From Cervus elaphus (Eukaryota > Chordata > Mammalia > Artiodactyla > Cervidae): a stretch of DNA of 64,000 nucleotides. Both the position numbers and the translations under genes were made by a program. Below, piece after piece: positions 1 to 12,827 of the stretch. Position 1 is the stretch's first letter. Every line of letters begins with the position of its first letter. The DNA lies in the NCBI RefSeq assembly GCF_910594005.1, contig NC_057818.1, positions 55,812,001 through 55,876,000 of the forward strand. The letters are read 5' to 3'. Below the pieces are notes generated by a model that was not told where the DNA came from, searched no databases, and saw nothing but the letters and a program-made list of their open reading frames with translations.

Positions 1-574
1 GTGAGGAGGACACGGGGGCAGACAGAGGTGGGAACGGAGGCACAGAAGTGTCAGGCGGGAAACAGAAAAAAAAGGAAGACCCCTTCCCCAGGGCTGACTG
101 TATCCCTTTCCCAGCAACGTTCAGCCTGACATAAAGGACCCTGCAAGACCCAGCCGCCATCCACCTCTCTAGTCCCAGATTCGGCCATAGCACGGACATC
201 CACTTTTTATTCCAGGAACCCTGACCTCACAGTTCCCCAGGTAACAGCACCCTTCACACCTTCAAGCCTTTGTGTGTTCTTCACCCTCAACAAGGATGCT
301 GTCTTCCAAGGGATTCCTGACTATCTCCTCAATCCTTTGAGTCTTAGCAAAAAATGTTTCCTCTGACCACCCTGTCCCATTCCCCTGTAAATTCTGGTAC
401 TTTCTAGGATTCATGCCCCTCCTATCCCATTGCCATGAAAATACTTATCACCCTGCACTGGGACCCTCTCTTTTCAAATGACTGAGCTTCACCAGAGCAG
501 AGATCGAGGCTCTTCAATTTTTCAACCTTGAGGGCACAGGCTGTGGATTTATGAATCCAATTTAAAACCCTACT

Positions 575-690
575 CCAACACCTCCTGTCTGTGTGATACT
601 GGGCAAGTCACTCCCCTTCTCTGATCTTTAATTATTTCCTCTGGAAAGTGACGGTGACAAACTCCACCTGATGGGTTTGGAAGACACCAA
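575..690 (+). repeat. MIR SINE remnant
   Basis: The stretch contains the MIR core signature, a 'gtgatactgggcaagtcact' block followed by a pyrimidine-rich segment and a purine-rich tail. It is strongly diverged, as expected for this ancient mammalian family. Confidence 0.6.
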
Positions 691-2253
691 AGATTCCCTT
701 TCCCTCATGGTGATGAGCATTTGTTCCCTTCCATATTTATCTTGAATCTTCAACATTCACTGGAGTTGACACACTTTGAGGCACTAGAATTGCGGATCAG
801 CAAGTAGTAATGGTGGTTAATATGTATCAGTGCATGTCACTTGCCAGGTCTGGTTTGTGGACAGTCTCAGTGAACTCTGTCACACTGGGCTGTAGGAACG
901 AACAAAGAAACTTACATGACAGTGACAAGGGAAGTCACAACTCTAGGCATGGTAACATATAACCAATCCGCAGCATATTCTCACTTGTAGTGGACACCGT
1001 TGTTGGCCTGCCCAGGTCCCCTCACATTCTTCTTACAGTTCTGCGCACCCAACGCTCAGCTTCTGAGTGTTTTATGCATTAATCATGCCTTTTTATTTTC
1101 TGTATTTCTGGAGCTTTGACATCTGGGGCTTTGCTGATGGAGGGTCTGCCCCTCCCAGGGCTGGCTAATTCCTAGAGGTAAGAAAGGACTCACACCTAAG
1201 CATGTCCTTCACATGCAAACCAAGCAACCCAGAGCCTATACCTCAAACCACTTTCTGTATGGATCTCTATATTTCAGGCCACTATCCATCTGCCCCTCCA
1301 AGGACAAGTTCCAGGTAACTGGGGACAACTCTTACACCCCAGAGCCTGCTGACATTATTCAAACCAGACAATCCTAAGCTTACAGATCCTTGGCACATCT
1401 GTTATTTCCTAAGGAAACCACAATAGAGACTCTCAGGTCCAAGTTTCTCCTCTTCCCCTCTACGTCCTGATTGACCCTGGTGCTTCTCCATATAGCCCTG
1501 CATAGCTTGGCAATGCCCCCTGCCTTTGGGACCTGTGAAAATAACAAACTTTTCTCACTGACAATTGTCTCCTGATCTATTGGCCTCACCATACATAATA
1601 ATAATAAAACCTATATTTTAAAACAGTTTGCTGCTAACAACCTACCCTGCAACTTTGTTTCCAGGACTGCTATTGGGCTCAAGGTGCCTGGGAGTTTATT
1701 TCTTGCCCCTTTCCTGTGACATGTGGCCCATGATTGCCTTAGAGGCATATAGTAGCAAATCCCCAAAGATAGCCCCCAATGACCATGCCCCCAAAATTCA
1801 TACATTTGTATAGTATTCTCTCATATTCAGCCTGAGCTGCCCCGACTTACATTAAGGAGTAGAATGTGGTGGAAGCGACACTGTGCCAGTTCCAAGCTTA
1901 GTCTTTAAAAAATCGTAAGTTTCTGCTTCCTTCCCTGAGGAATGCTCACTCTGGGGAGCCCTGAGCTACCAAGTAAGGGGTCCAGCTACCTGTTGGAGAA
2001 AGAAACCACATGGAGAGGGAAAGCAGTGAGACTACATAGAGAATGCGAGAAGTCCAGATATCCCACAGTCCAGTAGGGTCATGCCTCCTAGCCATCCCTA
2101 CCAAGGGGCCAGATGCATCTGAGTGCGCCATCTTGAATGTTATAGCCCAGCTGGGCCCTAAGACGACTGTGGCTTTAGTTGATGCTGTATGGTGCCAAAG
2201 AACCATGTCACTGAGCCCAGTCAATCCATGGAATTGTGAACAATTACAGGCTA

Positions 2254-2475
2254 GTCCCAGGTGGTGCTAGTGGTAAAGAACCCACCTGCCAATGCAGAAG
2301 ACATAAGAGAAGCAGTTTCCATCCCTGGGTCAGGAAGATCCCCTGGAGAAGGAAATGGCAGCCCACTCTAGTATTCTTGCCTGGAAAACCCCCTTGGACA
2401 GAGGAACCTGGTGGGCTACAGGCCATGGAGTCACAAAGAGTTGGACACGACTGAAGAGACTTAACACACATGGAA
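2254..2475 (+). repeat. Bov-tA SINE
   Basis: A near full-length ruminant tRNA-Glu-derived SINE in sense orientation. It runs from the 'ggtggtgctagtggtaaaga' tRNA-like head through the 'atccctgggtcaggaagatc' block to the 'agttggacacgactga' tail. Open frames across it on both strands are SINE shadows. Confidence 0.88.
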
Positions 2476-2699
2476 TTGAGAACAATCTAAATCTTGGGGT
2501 GGCTTGTTATTCAGCAATAAATCCAAGCAGGAATTTCCATTTGCCTCAGAGGCCCAGTTCCCTTTGCTTCAAGGTGGGAATGACTCTACTTGATTTATCT
2601 GCCAGAGCTCCCAAAGGGATTAGGCTGAGGCTGGGACTTCACCTGACATCACACCCTTGCTAGTCTTCTTCCCCATCCCTGTTCTGTTTCATCTATTCC

Positions 2700-2705
2700 T
2701 TTATT
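2700..2705 (-). terminator. MAMSTR: Candidate MAMSTR polyadenylation signal
   Basis: AATAAA on the minus strand, about 590 bases past the MAMSTR stop codon. It is the first canonical hexamer I see downstream. Cleavage position is not shown by the sequence. Confidence 0.4.
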
Positions 2706-3293
2706 GTTTTCTCCTGGGAGCATGTCTTTACTAAATCATGGACACAAGGATCTTGTCTCAGATTCTGCTTCTAAGAGAATCTGACCTCAGATTCATGACA
2801 CATCTGATTTTTCTCATCTCCAATCAGAAGCCAAGGGTCTGGCAGACTATTCTCTCTCTCCCCGCTCATCCCTGTCTCCCTGTTGCATCCAAAAAAGCAG
2901 AGATCACCTTCCAGGCTCCCCAGCAACAGGCAGCCATCCAGTCAGTGAGATGTGGGGCTGATAGTGTGGAACAAAAACATCCATGAGGTCTCTGAAGGAA
3001 GCATCAAGCAGATTGTTTGTCCTGGTCAGCAGCAAATGAAACCTCTTTGCTCCCAACAACACAAGCACAGAGGGGATCATATGGAGGTCAGGCAGAAGTT
3101 AGGAGGTTGGCATGTCAGCAGCAGTGCAGGGGCCAGGTGGAGATGAGAGTTCTCTCTGATTTTGTATCTGTGGTGGGAGGGGCTCTGCTAGTTGTTCCAA
3201 CCACCTCTGCTCACCCCCACCACACACACAGAGCCTATCTCTGTGACCTCTCCATCCCCACCAGTTCGCAGTCCCTGGAAACCCCAAAATCCA

Positions 3294-6200
3294 TCACCAT
3301 GGATCCTCCAGCAGGTCCCACAGCCTGGTGCCACTGGAATCAGATAAGTCAGCAGAGAAAATGCTGGGGGCTGGGGGGCCACAGCCCAGAGGGGGACCCC
3401 CACTCAGAGCCTCCAGCCAATCCAAGGAGTCCGTGGGGCCCCTGGGAGAGGGGGACGGGGAATTCGTGGGGGATGGAAGTGAGGAAGAGAAGACAGAAGA
3501 GAGGCCTTCAGAGTCCGGGGAGGGGGACAGCATGTCGAAGGAGCCGGGGAAGTCCAAGGAGATGGCGGGCAGCGGGTCTGCAGGGGAAGAAATGCAGCTT
3601 GAGCTTAGGAAGGCAGAGGTCCGGACCCTAGCTCCCTATTTGTCCTTTCCAGGAGTCTGGGTCCCCAGACCACTCCTCCCTAAGACCCAGGAATCCGGAA
3701 CCTTGGACCGCGTCCCCCTTTTCCTCAAATCAAGGAGTTCGACTCTTACCCTCAGGCTCCACCTGATCCTCCAGGATGTCATCAATGCCCCGGTTCGGAA
3801 GCAGCTGCGGAGAGGGAGCAGCAGCGTGAACCTGGGACTCCAGCCTGATCCTGTCTGAGACCCTAGGCCCGCTCTCTCTCACCTGCGCTCTGCGGATCGC
3901 CTCCTGCAGCTCCTCCTCCAGGGTCAGGGCTGCTGAGGCCGGTGCTGAGGAAGGGACCGGCACTGGAGCTGGAGTTGGAGCCTGAGCGGTCGTCGCAACC
4001 GGAGCCAGAGCCGAAGCCGAAGCAGTCACCAGGGTTTCCGCGGCACGTGGAGGAGGCGGTGAATGAGACGTTGGACTCAGCTTGAACTGGAACCACGAAG
4101 GGTAATTTCTATAAGCTGCGCCCACTGGGAGTCAACCCCACCCACTGGCTATCTGTGGTTCCACCCCAGGCCTGCGCCCCGTCCTTCACTCATTGACCCC
4201 GCCTCATTAGGCCACGCCCCTTTCTTTCATTGGCTTCTCTTCTCTTAAGATCCTCCCCCGTGGCTCTTAACCACGCCCCCACACTTTATTGGCTGTTCTT
4301 TTCTCGGCTTGCCGTCCCATCCCGCTTTGGCTTCTCTTCATTGGTCCACGCAGGCAGCCCCGCCCTCACCGAGCACGCACTCCGGGCGGCTCCCAAAGCC
4401 TTGGGCCTGAAGCGAGGCCAGGGGGCGCCCGCCGGACTGTCCTCGCGCCGAGCCTTCGGCCGTTCGCGGGGTGGGGCGCCGCCGCGCATGCGCTCCAGAA
4501 GCATTGACTTGGTCCCCGACACCGGGAGGCCCCGCAGCCGCAGCTGCTGCCGGAGCTCTGAGACCTAGGGTGGGAGGCGGGGAGAGGACGTGCTAGGCGG
4601 GCTCCGGGGCGCAGGTGGGGGTTTGCTAGGGCTGGACATTGGGAACCCGAGAGAGGATGAACTGGGGACCCGGATCTCCAATGCAGCAAAGGCTGTAGGG
4701 TTAGACTTCTGAACCTCGGAACTCCCCAAACTCACCGTCAGCTCCTCCAGTTTGAGGGTCTGAAGTTCCAACTTGTGTGGCAGGGGCGAAGGGTTGGGGA
4801 CTCCTGGTGGGGAGGGAGTGAGGGGTGTGGGCTTCATCCTGGCGATAGTTTCGAGGGGGAAACAGAGGTTAGAAGGAGCAGAGAGAGAAAAGGCATTCTG
4901 GAGTCCTCAAAGACATGGGTTCATGAAGATGCGGGAAAGTGAGGGACCCGAGTTGTGGGGCTCTGAGCGAGCAAGCACGGGAGGCTAGTTCCCATGCATG
5001 GGAGAAGAGGAACTGAGGGGAGAGGGATCAGACTCTTGGGTAGGAGGTCAGGATTCCTGGGAACTCAAGGAAGAGGGGGCTGAGGACCTGAACTCGGGTC
5101 CTGGAGGAGGAGGGAGCTGGGGGCCTGAACTTCCTGGAGAACAAAAATGGGGGTCATACCTAGGAGGTGGCTGCTGTAAGTTTGTCCCTTCCCACAGAGG
5201 CGGTCCAGGGGGATCCAAGGGCGACGCTTCAACCTGGGAGTCTGCCCTGCACCCTTGTCTTGGCGCTGGGGGTATGTACTGGTGGTATGTCAAGTTCCCC
5301 TTGGGCTTGGGTTCCCTCCAGTGTAGAGAGGTCCTGGGAGACTCCTGAAAGAGCAGGTATGATGTCATATGCTTCTGCTCCGTTCCTGCTCTACTGTCCC
5401 AGAGCCCCATGCAAAGTATATGGGGTCGGCTTATTGCCATCAGAGAGAAGCAAAACGGGCAGCAGCAAGGAGGACCAAGGCTAGACTCTCAGGGGGACTT
5501 CCCTTCACTTTGATAGAGACTCACCTTCTTCAGAGACCTCCAAGGGCAGGGTTTCGGCTCAGGAAGAAGGGCTCCAGGGTTGGAGAGGAAAGGGGCTGGG
5601 CCTGGTGGGAAGGCTGGGGCCAGAGCCAGAGCCGGATCTGCAGCTGAGATCCATGGATCAGGATCCAAGACTGGAGAGGCAGCAAAGGACCCTGAGAGGG
5701 CTGCAGGCAGCACGCCAGGCAGGGAGAAACAAGGCTGTGTGGGAAGGAGGGCCCTGGAGGCCCCAGCCTCCAAGTGCAGAAGGACAGATGTGGGGAGTGA
5801 AAACCAAGTGGTGGGAGCTAAGCGCCGGGATTCCTGGATCTAAGGGCAGAAGCGCAAGGGACCCAGACTTTTCCATTCTCAAGAAAGGCAGGAATCTCGT
5901 CCTCAGCCATCAAGGGGTGTGGTAACAGGATCCCAGATTTCTGAGGTTTTGCTGGGAGAAGGGTGGAGCCAGCACTCCGGGTTCTTGGGGAGAGATAGAA
6001 GCTGAAAGTCACATCCTGAGATCTGCATGTGTGCCAAGTGTGGAGTCTGGGATGCCTATATTCTCCCAAGAAACAGGATCTGGATTCATGCATTTCACTG
6101 GAGTGGGAAAAGCCCAAGGGCAGGAAGAGAAGCTCCTAGCCGGTGGGGCAGCTGGGGATCTGTACCCGTGGGTCCTGGGGAAGGACAGGAGGGGACCACA

Positions 6201-7586
6201 ATGAACCCTGGGGCATAGAGACTGGGCTCAGGAACCAAAGCAAGATGTGTGGCAGCTGCCCCCCAGGGTGCCCTAAGGGAAGTGGGGCCACCATTCCCTC
6301 CCTTTCAGGGCCCACACTTACTCGGGTCCTGATACCGTCTGTGGATCCGAAGCTGAAGGACTGTGGAAGGAGTGGGAGGAGAGAGGCGGGAAGGGAGTGT
6401 CCAAGAGCCTGGCCTGGCAGGCGAGCGTGAGCTGCAGTTGTTGGCGGGACACGTGTGTCCAGCCCCCTTACACACCCCATGCAGGCGGGTGGGCAGGCAG
6501 CCTGCTCCCTTCCCGGGCCTCCTGCCTGCTCTCTGCCAGCACGGCAGCAAAGGCCAGAGCTGTTCTGGGGCGGGGAGCCAGCCAGCGTGCAGGCAGGAGG
6601 CAGCCTGTCCCCCGACCTGCCCCCTTCACAAGCCTGCGCCCACCCTATCCTCTGCCCAACTGCCATCTTAGTGTCTGCGCTTCATTGCCTCCTTTTATCT
6701 GTGCATCCTGCTTTGCACACGCCCACTCCCTACTTCTCAGCCTCCCTTCAGTCACCCCTTTTGCACACCAACCTCTAAACATGTATTTCCCAGGACTCTA
6801 GTCTTACACTTATACCACTTTTATACACTGGTGCCCTTTGCTACTCTTCATCCTTACCTCACCATCTTGGCACACACCCAGCCACATTAACACACTTGGT
6901 TGCCCACTAGGGATTTCACCCCCAGTTTTGAAGCCAGGATCTCTCTTTGCACATTTCTTTGTGCACATGTACTCTTGCACACTCCTTGCTCTCTGGTTCC
7001 TGGTGTCTTTGCACCCACCCAACCACAGAAGCAGCCTCATCTGCACCCTCAAGCATGCTCTGTCTACTCCAGACTTGGCCTCCAGGTGTACACCCACTTG
7101 CACACTTTCCATCTGCGCTGGGACCTGAAATGCCACCTTCTACACTTTCAAGGCTTGAGAGCTCACTGTCCCCTCGCCCGCAGTTCCACTCTGAAGTCCC
7201 CACTGTGGACACTCTTCTGCTTTGAGCACTTGTCACTTTAAGCCCCTGTTCCTTTGTGGTACTTGGTCCTCTGCACACCCACCCCTGGCCGCCCACTCCC
7301 CACTCTTCACGTGAGCATTGCATCAGCCATTTGCACACTCACTGTCAACCAGAACTCCACCCCTTTGCTGGGGCCTCCTTTCTACACAAATAATGTTTTG
7401 CATGGAGAACACATGCCTCTTGGGGATCACCTCCCCACATTGCCCCGCGGTGCATACTCCCAGGTTGAGAATATATTCCCAGGACCAGGAGGATCCCTTC
7501 CCAACGTGCACAGAAAGAAATCTCTCACCAGATCGGAACTTGGACCGAATGATTTGGGAGCGCTGGGAGGAAGCCGCCAGGGTCAT
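3294..7586 (-). CDS. MAMSTR: MAMSTR, MEF2-activating motif and SAP domain transcriptional regulator
   Basis: Coding exons (minus strand, 5' to 3'): 7586-7529, 6360-6322, 5700-5525, 5344-5160, 4838-4736, 4564-4370, 4086-3883, 3804-3750, 3577-3294. Together they give 1299 bases, 432 residues and a TGA stop; the human protein is about 415. All joins are GT-AG and in frame. The N terminus (MTLAASSQRSQIIRSKFRS, then VLQLRIHRRYQDP) is the conserved MEF2-interacting region. A SAP domain (LKLEELTVSELRQQLRLRG, then LERMRGG) spans roughly residues 179-218 across exons 5-6. A Pro/Ala-rich linker follows, then LPNRGIDDILEDQVEP, and an acidic Ser/Pro-rich C terminus ending LWDLLEDPW, consistent with a transactivation domain. 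It is a nuclear coactivator of MEF2 in muscle by family knowledge. A TTG two codons upstream of the chosen ATG is not a credible start. Confidence 0.95.
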
Positions 7587-9154
7587 TGCCAAGGCTGGGA
7601 TGGGGACCTGGGCTGGGTGGGGTGGAGGGGGGAGGCAGGGTCAGAGTGGAGGTCAGGAGGCGTCCCCTGCGTGTGAACGCAGCAGGGAAGGGCCTGAGGA
7701 GCCTAGAGACGGGAGCGGCCTCAGGCCATACCTTCTGGATCCTGGGGGTGGAGGGGACTGCGGGCCCAGACTCCTGGGTGTGAGAGAGGACACGCCGAGG
7801 GCCCCAATTCCTAGAGCCTGCGGGAAGAAGCACCTGAGGCCTGGGACTTCTGAGTCCTAAGAAGGAGGGCACTGGTGGCCTGGACTCCGGGTCTATGAAA
7901 GGAGACGGAGGGAAAAGGGGGTGAAGGGCAGGAACTTAATACTCTAAGGGGCCTAGAATCCAACAGCCTTGATCAAGAGGGGAAGCGGGGATCCGACAGG
8001 TCCCTAGGGAGTGGAAGGGTCTCTGACACTTGCATTTGAGAAGGGTGTAGGGGCGCGGGTGGGCGTCAGCCATCACGGTTTGTGGGGAAGGGACTGGGAT
8101 CACAGAGGTGACAGGAGAGTTAAGGCGGGTTCCCCTCCCAGCCCCTATCCCAGGGCCTTCTCACCAGGTGGACTCGGCGCAGCGGCGCTCTGGAGTGGGT
8201 CGAGTCCGCTGGTCAAGGCTGGAGGCCGCAGGCTCCGCCCTACCAGCCTGGGACCGCCTCGGACCCCACCCTTTTGGGGGCGTGTCGGGAGCAGGGCGGG
8301 GGGGGGAGGGGCGGGGCAGACAGGAGCCCCTCCTAGCATCCTGAGAAGGGGAGGGAGCACGGGCTGGGAGGGGCTGGGGCGGGGCGGACCTCGGGGTTCC
8401 CAGCTCGCTCCTCCGCGTCCTGGGGCTGCGGGGTCGGGCTGGGCAGCGGCGGGCAGACTGACAGAGGCAGGTGCCAAGAGAGGAGCTCGGGGTGAGCAGC
8501 AGCGGCAGGTGGTCTTGCCCCGGCCCTGCAGACAGGTGCCACCTGTCGCCTTCTTTTTCCCTGACGCAGCAGCAGGAGTCGGATTCGGGGGGAGGTGGGG
8601 GAATTCAAACTGGAGCCCCAACCTCCTGGGTCTGAGGGAGGAGGGGACTGGAGAGCTAAATTCCTGGGTTTGAAGGAAAAGAGGCAGAGGCTTGAACTCC
8701 TGGACCCAAGAGAGGAGTTGGTTGGGGCCCCAGATTTTCGGATGTGAGGGAGGAGGGAGTCAAGAACAGGGACAAGAGGTGTTGAGGCTCATCAGGGCGC
8801 CCGACAGGCACAAAAGTCCAGAAGGGGCTCGGGAACCCAGACTCCTGGGTCTGAGGGAAGAGGCTGGAGTATGGGCTATGGGGGTCGAAGGGAGCGTTGG
8901 CTGTTTCCCACTGGCAGGACTGATCTTTAGCTGAACAAGTTTAGCGCTCCGTCCTGAGGTGTGTGGAAGATCCCAGCACCTGGATTGGATTACAGGCAAG
9001 AGGGCAAGCTGAGGCCGTGGCTATAAATACCTCGTGGATTCGGCAGGAGCCCAATGCTCCAGGCAAGGGCCCTGGTGACTTATTTCACAAAAAATCATCA
9101 CCACCCCCGCTCCTGAGTCTTAACAAGCGAGGCGTTGCCAATACCACAGATGCC
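7587..9154. other. MAMSTR upstream region with CpG island; RASIP1 3' flank
   Basis: This gap has no coding exon. Its middle (about 8140-8560) is GC- and CpG-rich with several GGGGCGGGG-type boxes, so it is the likely MAMSTR promoter. On the minus strand a CTG|GTGAGA splice donor after 8165 and a pyrimidine-AG acceptor just upstream of the MAMSTR ATG (exon start 7594) suggest a non-coding first exon ending at 8165. Several MSR1-like 'actcctgggtctgaggga' minisatellite units lie at 7740-7900 and 8620-8880. Confidence 0.5.
8140..8560 (-). promoter_or_regulatory. MAMSTR: CpG-rich probable MAMSTR promoter
   Basis: The segment is dense in CpG and GC boxes, lies about 0.6-1 kb upstream of the MAMSTR start codon, and contains a good splice donor (GTGAGA after 8165, minus strand) that could end a non-coding first exon. 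No TATA box is evident. Assignment is by position and composition only. Confidence 0.45.
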
Positions 9155-9160
9155 TTTATT
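9155..9160 (-). terminator. RASIP1: RASIP1 polyadenylation signal
   Basis: AATAAA on the minus strand, about 190 bases past the RASIP1 stop codon, giving a short 3' untranslated region. Confidence 0.75.
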
Positions 9161-9252
9161 GTTCCGGGCACTGAAATCCCAAACCCATCTTCCCACTGTC
9201 CCATCCTCTGCTACCCCCAAATTCAAACTCCCAGCATTCCACGCGGAGAAAA

Positions 9253-9270
9253 ACTACAACTCCCAGAAAG
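9253..9270 (+). promoter_or_regulatory. ZNF143/SBS-like motif
   Basis: ACTACAACTCCCAGAAAG is a close match to the ZNF143/THAP11-type promoter motif. It lies between the RASIP1 stop codon and its polyadenylation signal, so its role, if any, is unclear. It is one of at least ten such motifs in the window. Confidence 0.4.
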
Positions 9271-9346
9271 CTCGGCGCTCAGGAGGGCTCTAGAGGTTAG
9301 AAGCCGATGAATTTTCAAGATTCGCGCGCTCATTTGCTATTGGTTC

Positions 9347-12300
9347 TCAAGGAGGCGTGGCCACGGGAGGTCCATGGCGGTGATTGGCCGGCAGTTCCTG
9401 CTGCTCAAGATCCCAGAGGAGGCGGCGGAGTCTGCGAAGTTCACGGTGCAGGGCATCATCTGTCACAGGACCCGTGAGGCTGAGGCGCGAGCTACCCAAG
9501 GGCAGGATGAGGGGAGGATGGGAAGAGAAGCTTTCGAAGATGTCCCCTAAGAGACGGAAGAACACAGAGTTAAATTCTGAAAATGGGCGTGAGGGAGGGC
9601 TGAGGCTACCTCACGCCGGAAGGAAGGAAAAATTAACACCCAGCAACTCCTGGAGCAGGGTCCCCTCGAACGTGACTCTTGGAATCCCCAGGCATCATGG
9701 GAATTATAGTTCAGAATGAAAGGCCACCGTTGCCTGGAAAACTGGCCATGTACTTGGGTTCTTGAGTCCGCGAGGATGAAAGGAGGAAGGGCTAGGAACT
9801 TTGTTTCACAGATTCCTTAGAGTTGAGGGGCCTGGAGCCTGGCCTCTTAGGTGAGGGAGGTAGTCTGTAGGGGCAAAGAGGCTGGAGGCCTGACCCCTGG
9901 GAAAAAATAAGGAGCTGGGGGCTTTATCTCCTGTAAGCTGTGGGAGAATCCTATATCCTGGAATCCAGCACTTAGATCCTTAGATCCAGGGGGAGGAGAG
10001 AGCTAGGAAGAAGGAGGGCTTGGGGCTATGGACTCCGAGGTCCTGAGGACAGAGGAACGCTGACCACCCCGATGCCTCCGTCCATATTTCTCCTCACCTG
10101 TGTCCACAGCATCTCGCTCTGCAGGGGGAGGATCCCAGGCAGGTGGAGGCCCGCGGCCAGGACCCAGCTGGTAGTGGCTGAGCAGATGGTGCAGCTGAGC
10201 AGGGGTCAGTGTAGGGTGGTCAGTTCGTAGGCTGCTCCATGAAGCCTGGTAGGAAGACAAGGTGAGAAATCTACAGTCATTATGGGACAGCTGAGAAATC
10301 CTAAGTGGAAGGCCCTCCACAGGGGGCATGAATGTAGTGGGTAGAAAGTGGTATCTCTGCAATGTCTTCCAAGACACTGTGAGGCCTGGCTATCACCAAA
10401 GTGAAGGTGGGGAAGGGCCTACTCTCAACTTTAAAAAAGAAAAATGTGACTTGCTTCAGAATACACGAGGAAGTAGAAGTAGGCAGTTGTGGAGAAGGAA
10501 CAAATTGACCATTAGTTTATGTTATTGTGTTCATCATATGTGTTCATTTGACTGTGGCCACTTTTTGTATCCGTTTGAAAATTTCTGTACCTAACCTAGA
10601 TCTAGGCAACAGAATCATCAATGTGATTAAAAACAGACTGAACCCAGATTTCCTGGCAACTCATTACCTTCTGGCAAACCACGGTGCCTCAGTTTCCTCA
10701 CCTGTAAATTAGAGAACAAGAACTACCCAACAGGGTTGTTATGAGGATTCAAAAAGGCAAGACTGTAAAGTACTCAGAACTCTGACTGGTGCTTATTAAG
10801 TACTCTATAAAAGTTTGATAAATAAAAGTAAATAAATGAAATCAAGTGACCTAGCCTACCTGATTCTATTTTTTTTCTCTGAACAAAATTGTCAGTTAAA
10901 AACCCGCTTCACAAGGCTTAATCAGCATTCAATGAGAAGGACCAAACACAGTATCTCACATTTAATTTATGTTCAATGGATGCTTTAAATGTCACTTTTC
11001 TTGTTTCCATACCAGACTTCTTGAATCAGCATGTCTAAGGGAGGGGACCCTGGAAACTATTATTAATAACTCCCACTGGGATTCAGATGTAGCCAAATTC
11101 AGACATTGATGTGGCTGGCTTCCTTCTAGCTGCCAATGCATCATCCATGGTGTCTGAGCTGGGACTGGGAATAACATACAGCCCAAGGGGAGATCCAAGG
11201 GCAAGCGGAATACAGAGAATGGGTGAGTGGGGTTGGGGACTCAGAGATTAGGGGTCAGGAGTCACCTTGAGCAGGGAGGTACGAGGCACACACAGCAGGT
11301 TCACAGCTATGGAGAGTTTCCGGAAGAACTCAGTGGCAATGTCACCCAGCCCAGCCCCCTGCAGCCAGTCCAAGACAAGATCCAGGTTGGTTCGGATTTG
11401 GACAGCTCGGGACCATTGATAGAAAGGTCGGCCTTGACCTGTGGGGGAAGGGTGTAAGAAGCAATGGGTGCATGGACCCTGCCCTCCTGCCTCCCAGACC
11501 TTTCCTATCCTGCAGTTTGGGATCTGGAGCACACTCTCTGGGGTCCCTAAGGATGAGGCCTAAGCCTGTGATGTGTCTTAACTGACACAAGTCTCAGTGG
11601 GTCCTATCTCTGCCTCCCAGCCCCTTTCCAGTCCAACCCTCACCTCGTTCCATCAGCGAGTTGAGAAGGGATGCATTGGAGAAGAAGAACAAGTAGCCAA
11701 AAGTCTGAGACACAAGGTCTGGGTGCAACTCGCACTGGCTGGTCAGTTCCAGGGCTGCTTGAAACACACCCAGGGTAGGTCTCAACCCTGGAGGCATGGC
11801 CCCCAGCTCAGCACCAGGCCCCGGCAACTCTGCTCCAGCTGTGAAAGGGTTACTATCCAGGAGAGCAGGTAGCGTTGAATACAGAGTCTGAGGAGATACA
11901 GAGATGCAAGCAAGAGATTGGACTACAACTCCCTGGAAGCTTCAGGGTAGTAGAGCATGAAGATACTAGGGAGCTCCACCAAAGGCTTCTGGGAATTGTA
12001 GTCCATTCTACTTTCAACACACTAAAGATCTCCAATAAACAAATTCCTCCTTTCCAAATGGGTTCCTAGCATTCATCAGGCCTGGGATACCTCAAGTTTA
12101 AGAAAGGCTTTTTAGAAGTGTCTTGGGTATTTTAAGACCACCTCTGGTATCTTACGGGACCTGTAGTTCTCAACAGAGACAGCTCAAGGAGAACAAAGGA
12201 CATCGAACAAAGAGGCTCCCTTCAATCAAAGGTTTATTTATCCAGAATTCCCGAAGGAAAGGAAAAGAATGGAGAGTCAGGAAGTGGGAGTGGGGTGGCA

Positions 12301-12778
12301 GTTAGCCAGTGGAAAGTGAGATCAGGCCAAGGACAGGAAATGAGGTCACAGCCAAAGAAGAAACAAACCCACACTTGGCAGGGATGCACAGGAAGTAAAG
12401 CCTTGGAGGAAAGAGCTTCACAAATCAAGGCTGCTCAAGAAATATAGAGATTATCTGTCTCCAAAGATCCCCTTTCATTTCACAGATACGGAATCAGGCT
12501 TATCATAAACCAGAAACCCTGAGAATTCCAACAAGCGATGTTAAGTTCGAGAGTGGTGGCAGGGGCCTGGGGCAGAAAGCATGTCCTGCAGGATGGGCAC
12601 TCCAGGGAGAAAAAGGTTTGTGACTCAGAAAAGGGAATGAAGGGAATTCCCTGGTAATCCAATGACTAGGACTCTGCGCTTTCACTGCTGAGGATGTGAA
12701 AAGAAGACAGACTGCTGAGGGTATGGGTTCAGTCCATGGTTGGGGAACTAAGATCCCACAAGCTAAACACTATGGCAA

Positions 12779-12827
<49 letters not shown>

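Larger units (their letters stand above)
1..3293. other. Intergenic region downstream of MAMSTR, no gene seen
   Basis: No coding exon is recognisable. The open frames here are short and have no family resemblance. Visible content is a MIR remnant near 575-690, a Bov-tA SINE at 2254-2475, and the MAMSTR 3' untranslated region at the right edge. By synteny FUT2 should lie to the left, but no FUT2 coding sequence is present; part of its long 3' untranslated region could be here and would not be recognisable by eye. Confidence 0.6.

Noticed and set aside
1..1400. FUT2 3' untranslated region
   Set aside because: Expected to the left by synteny, but untranslated sequence cannot be recognised without a comparison, and no FUT2 coding sequence is present.
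3017..3631. 204-codon plus-strand frame antisense to the last MAMSTR exon
   Set aside because: Mirror of the Ser/Pro-rich MAMSTR C terminus; no independent support.
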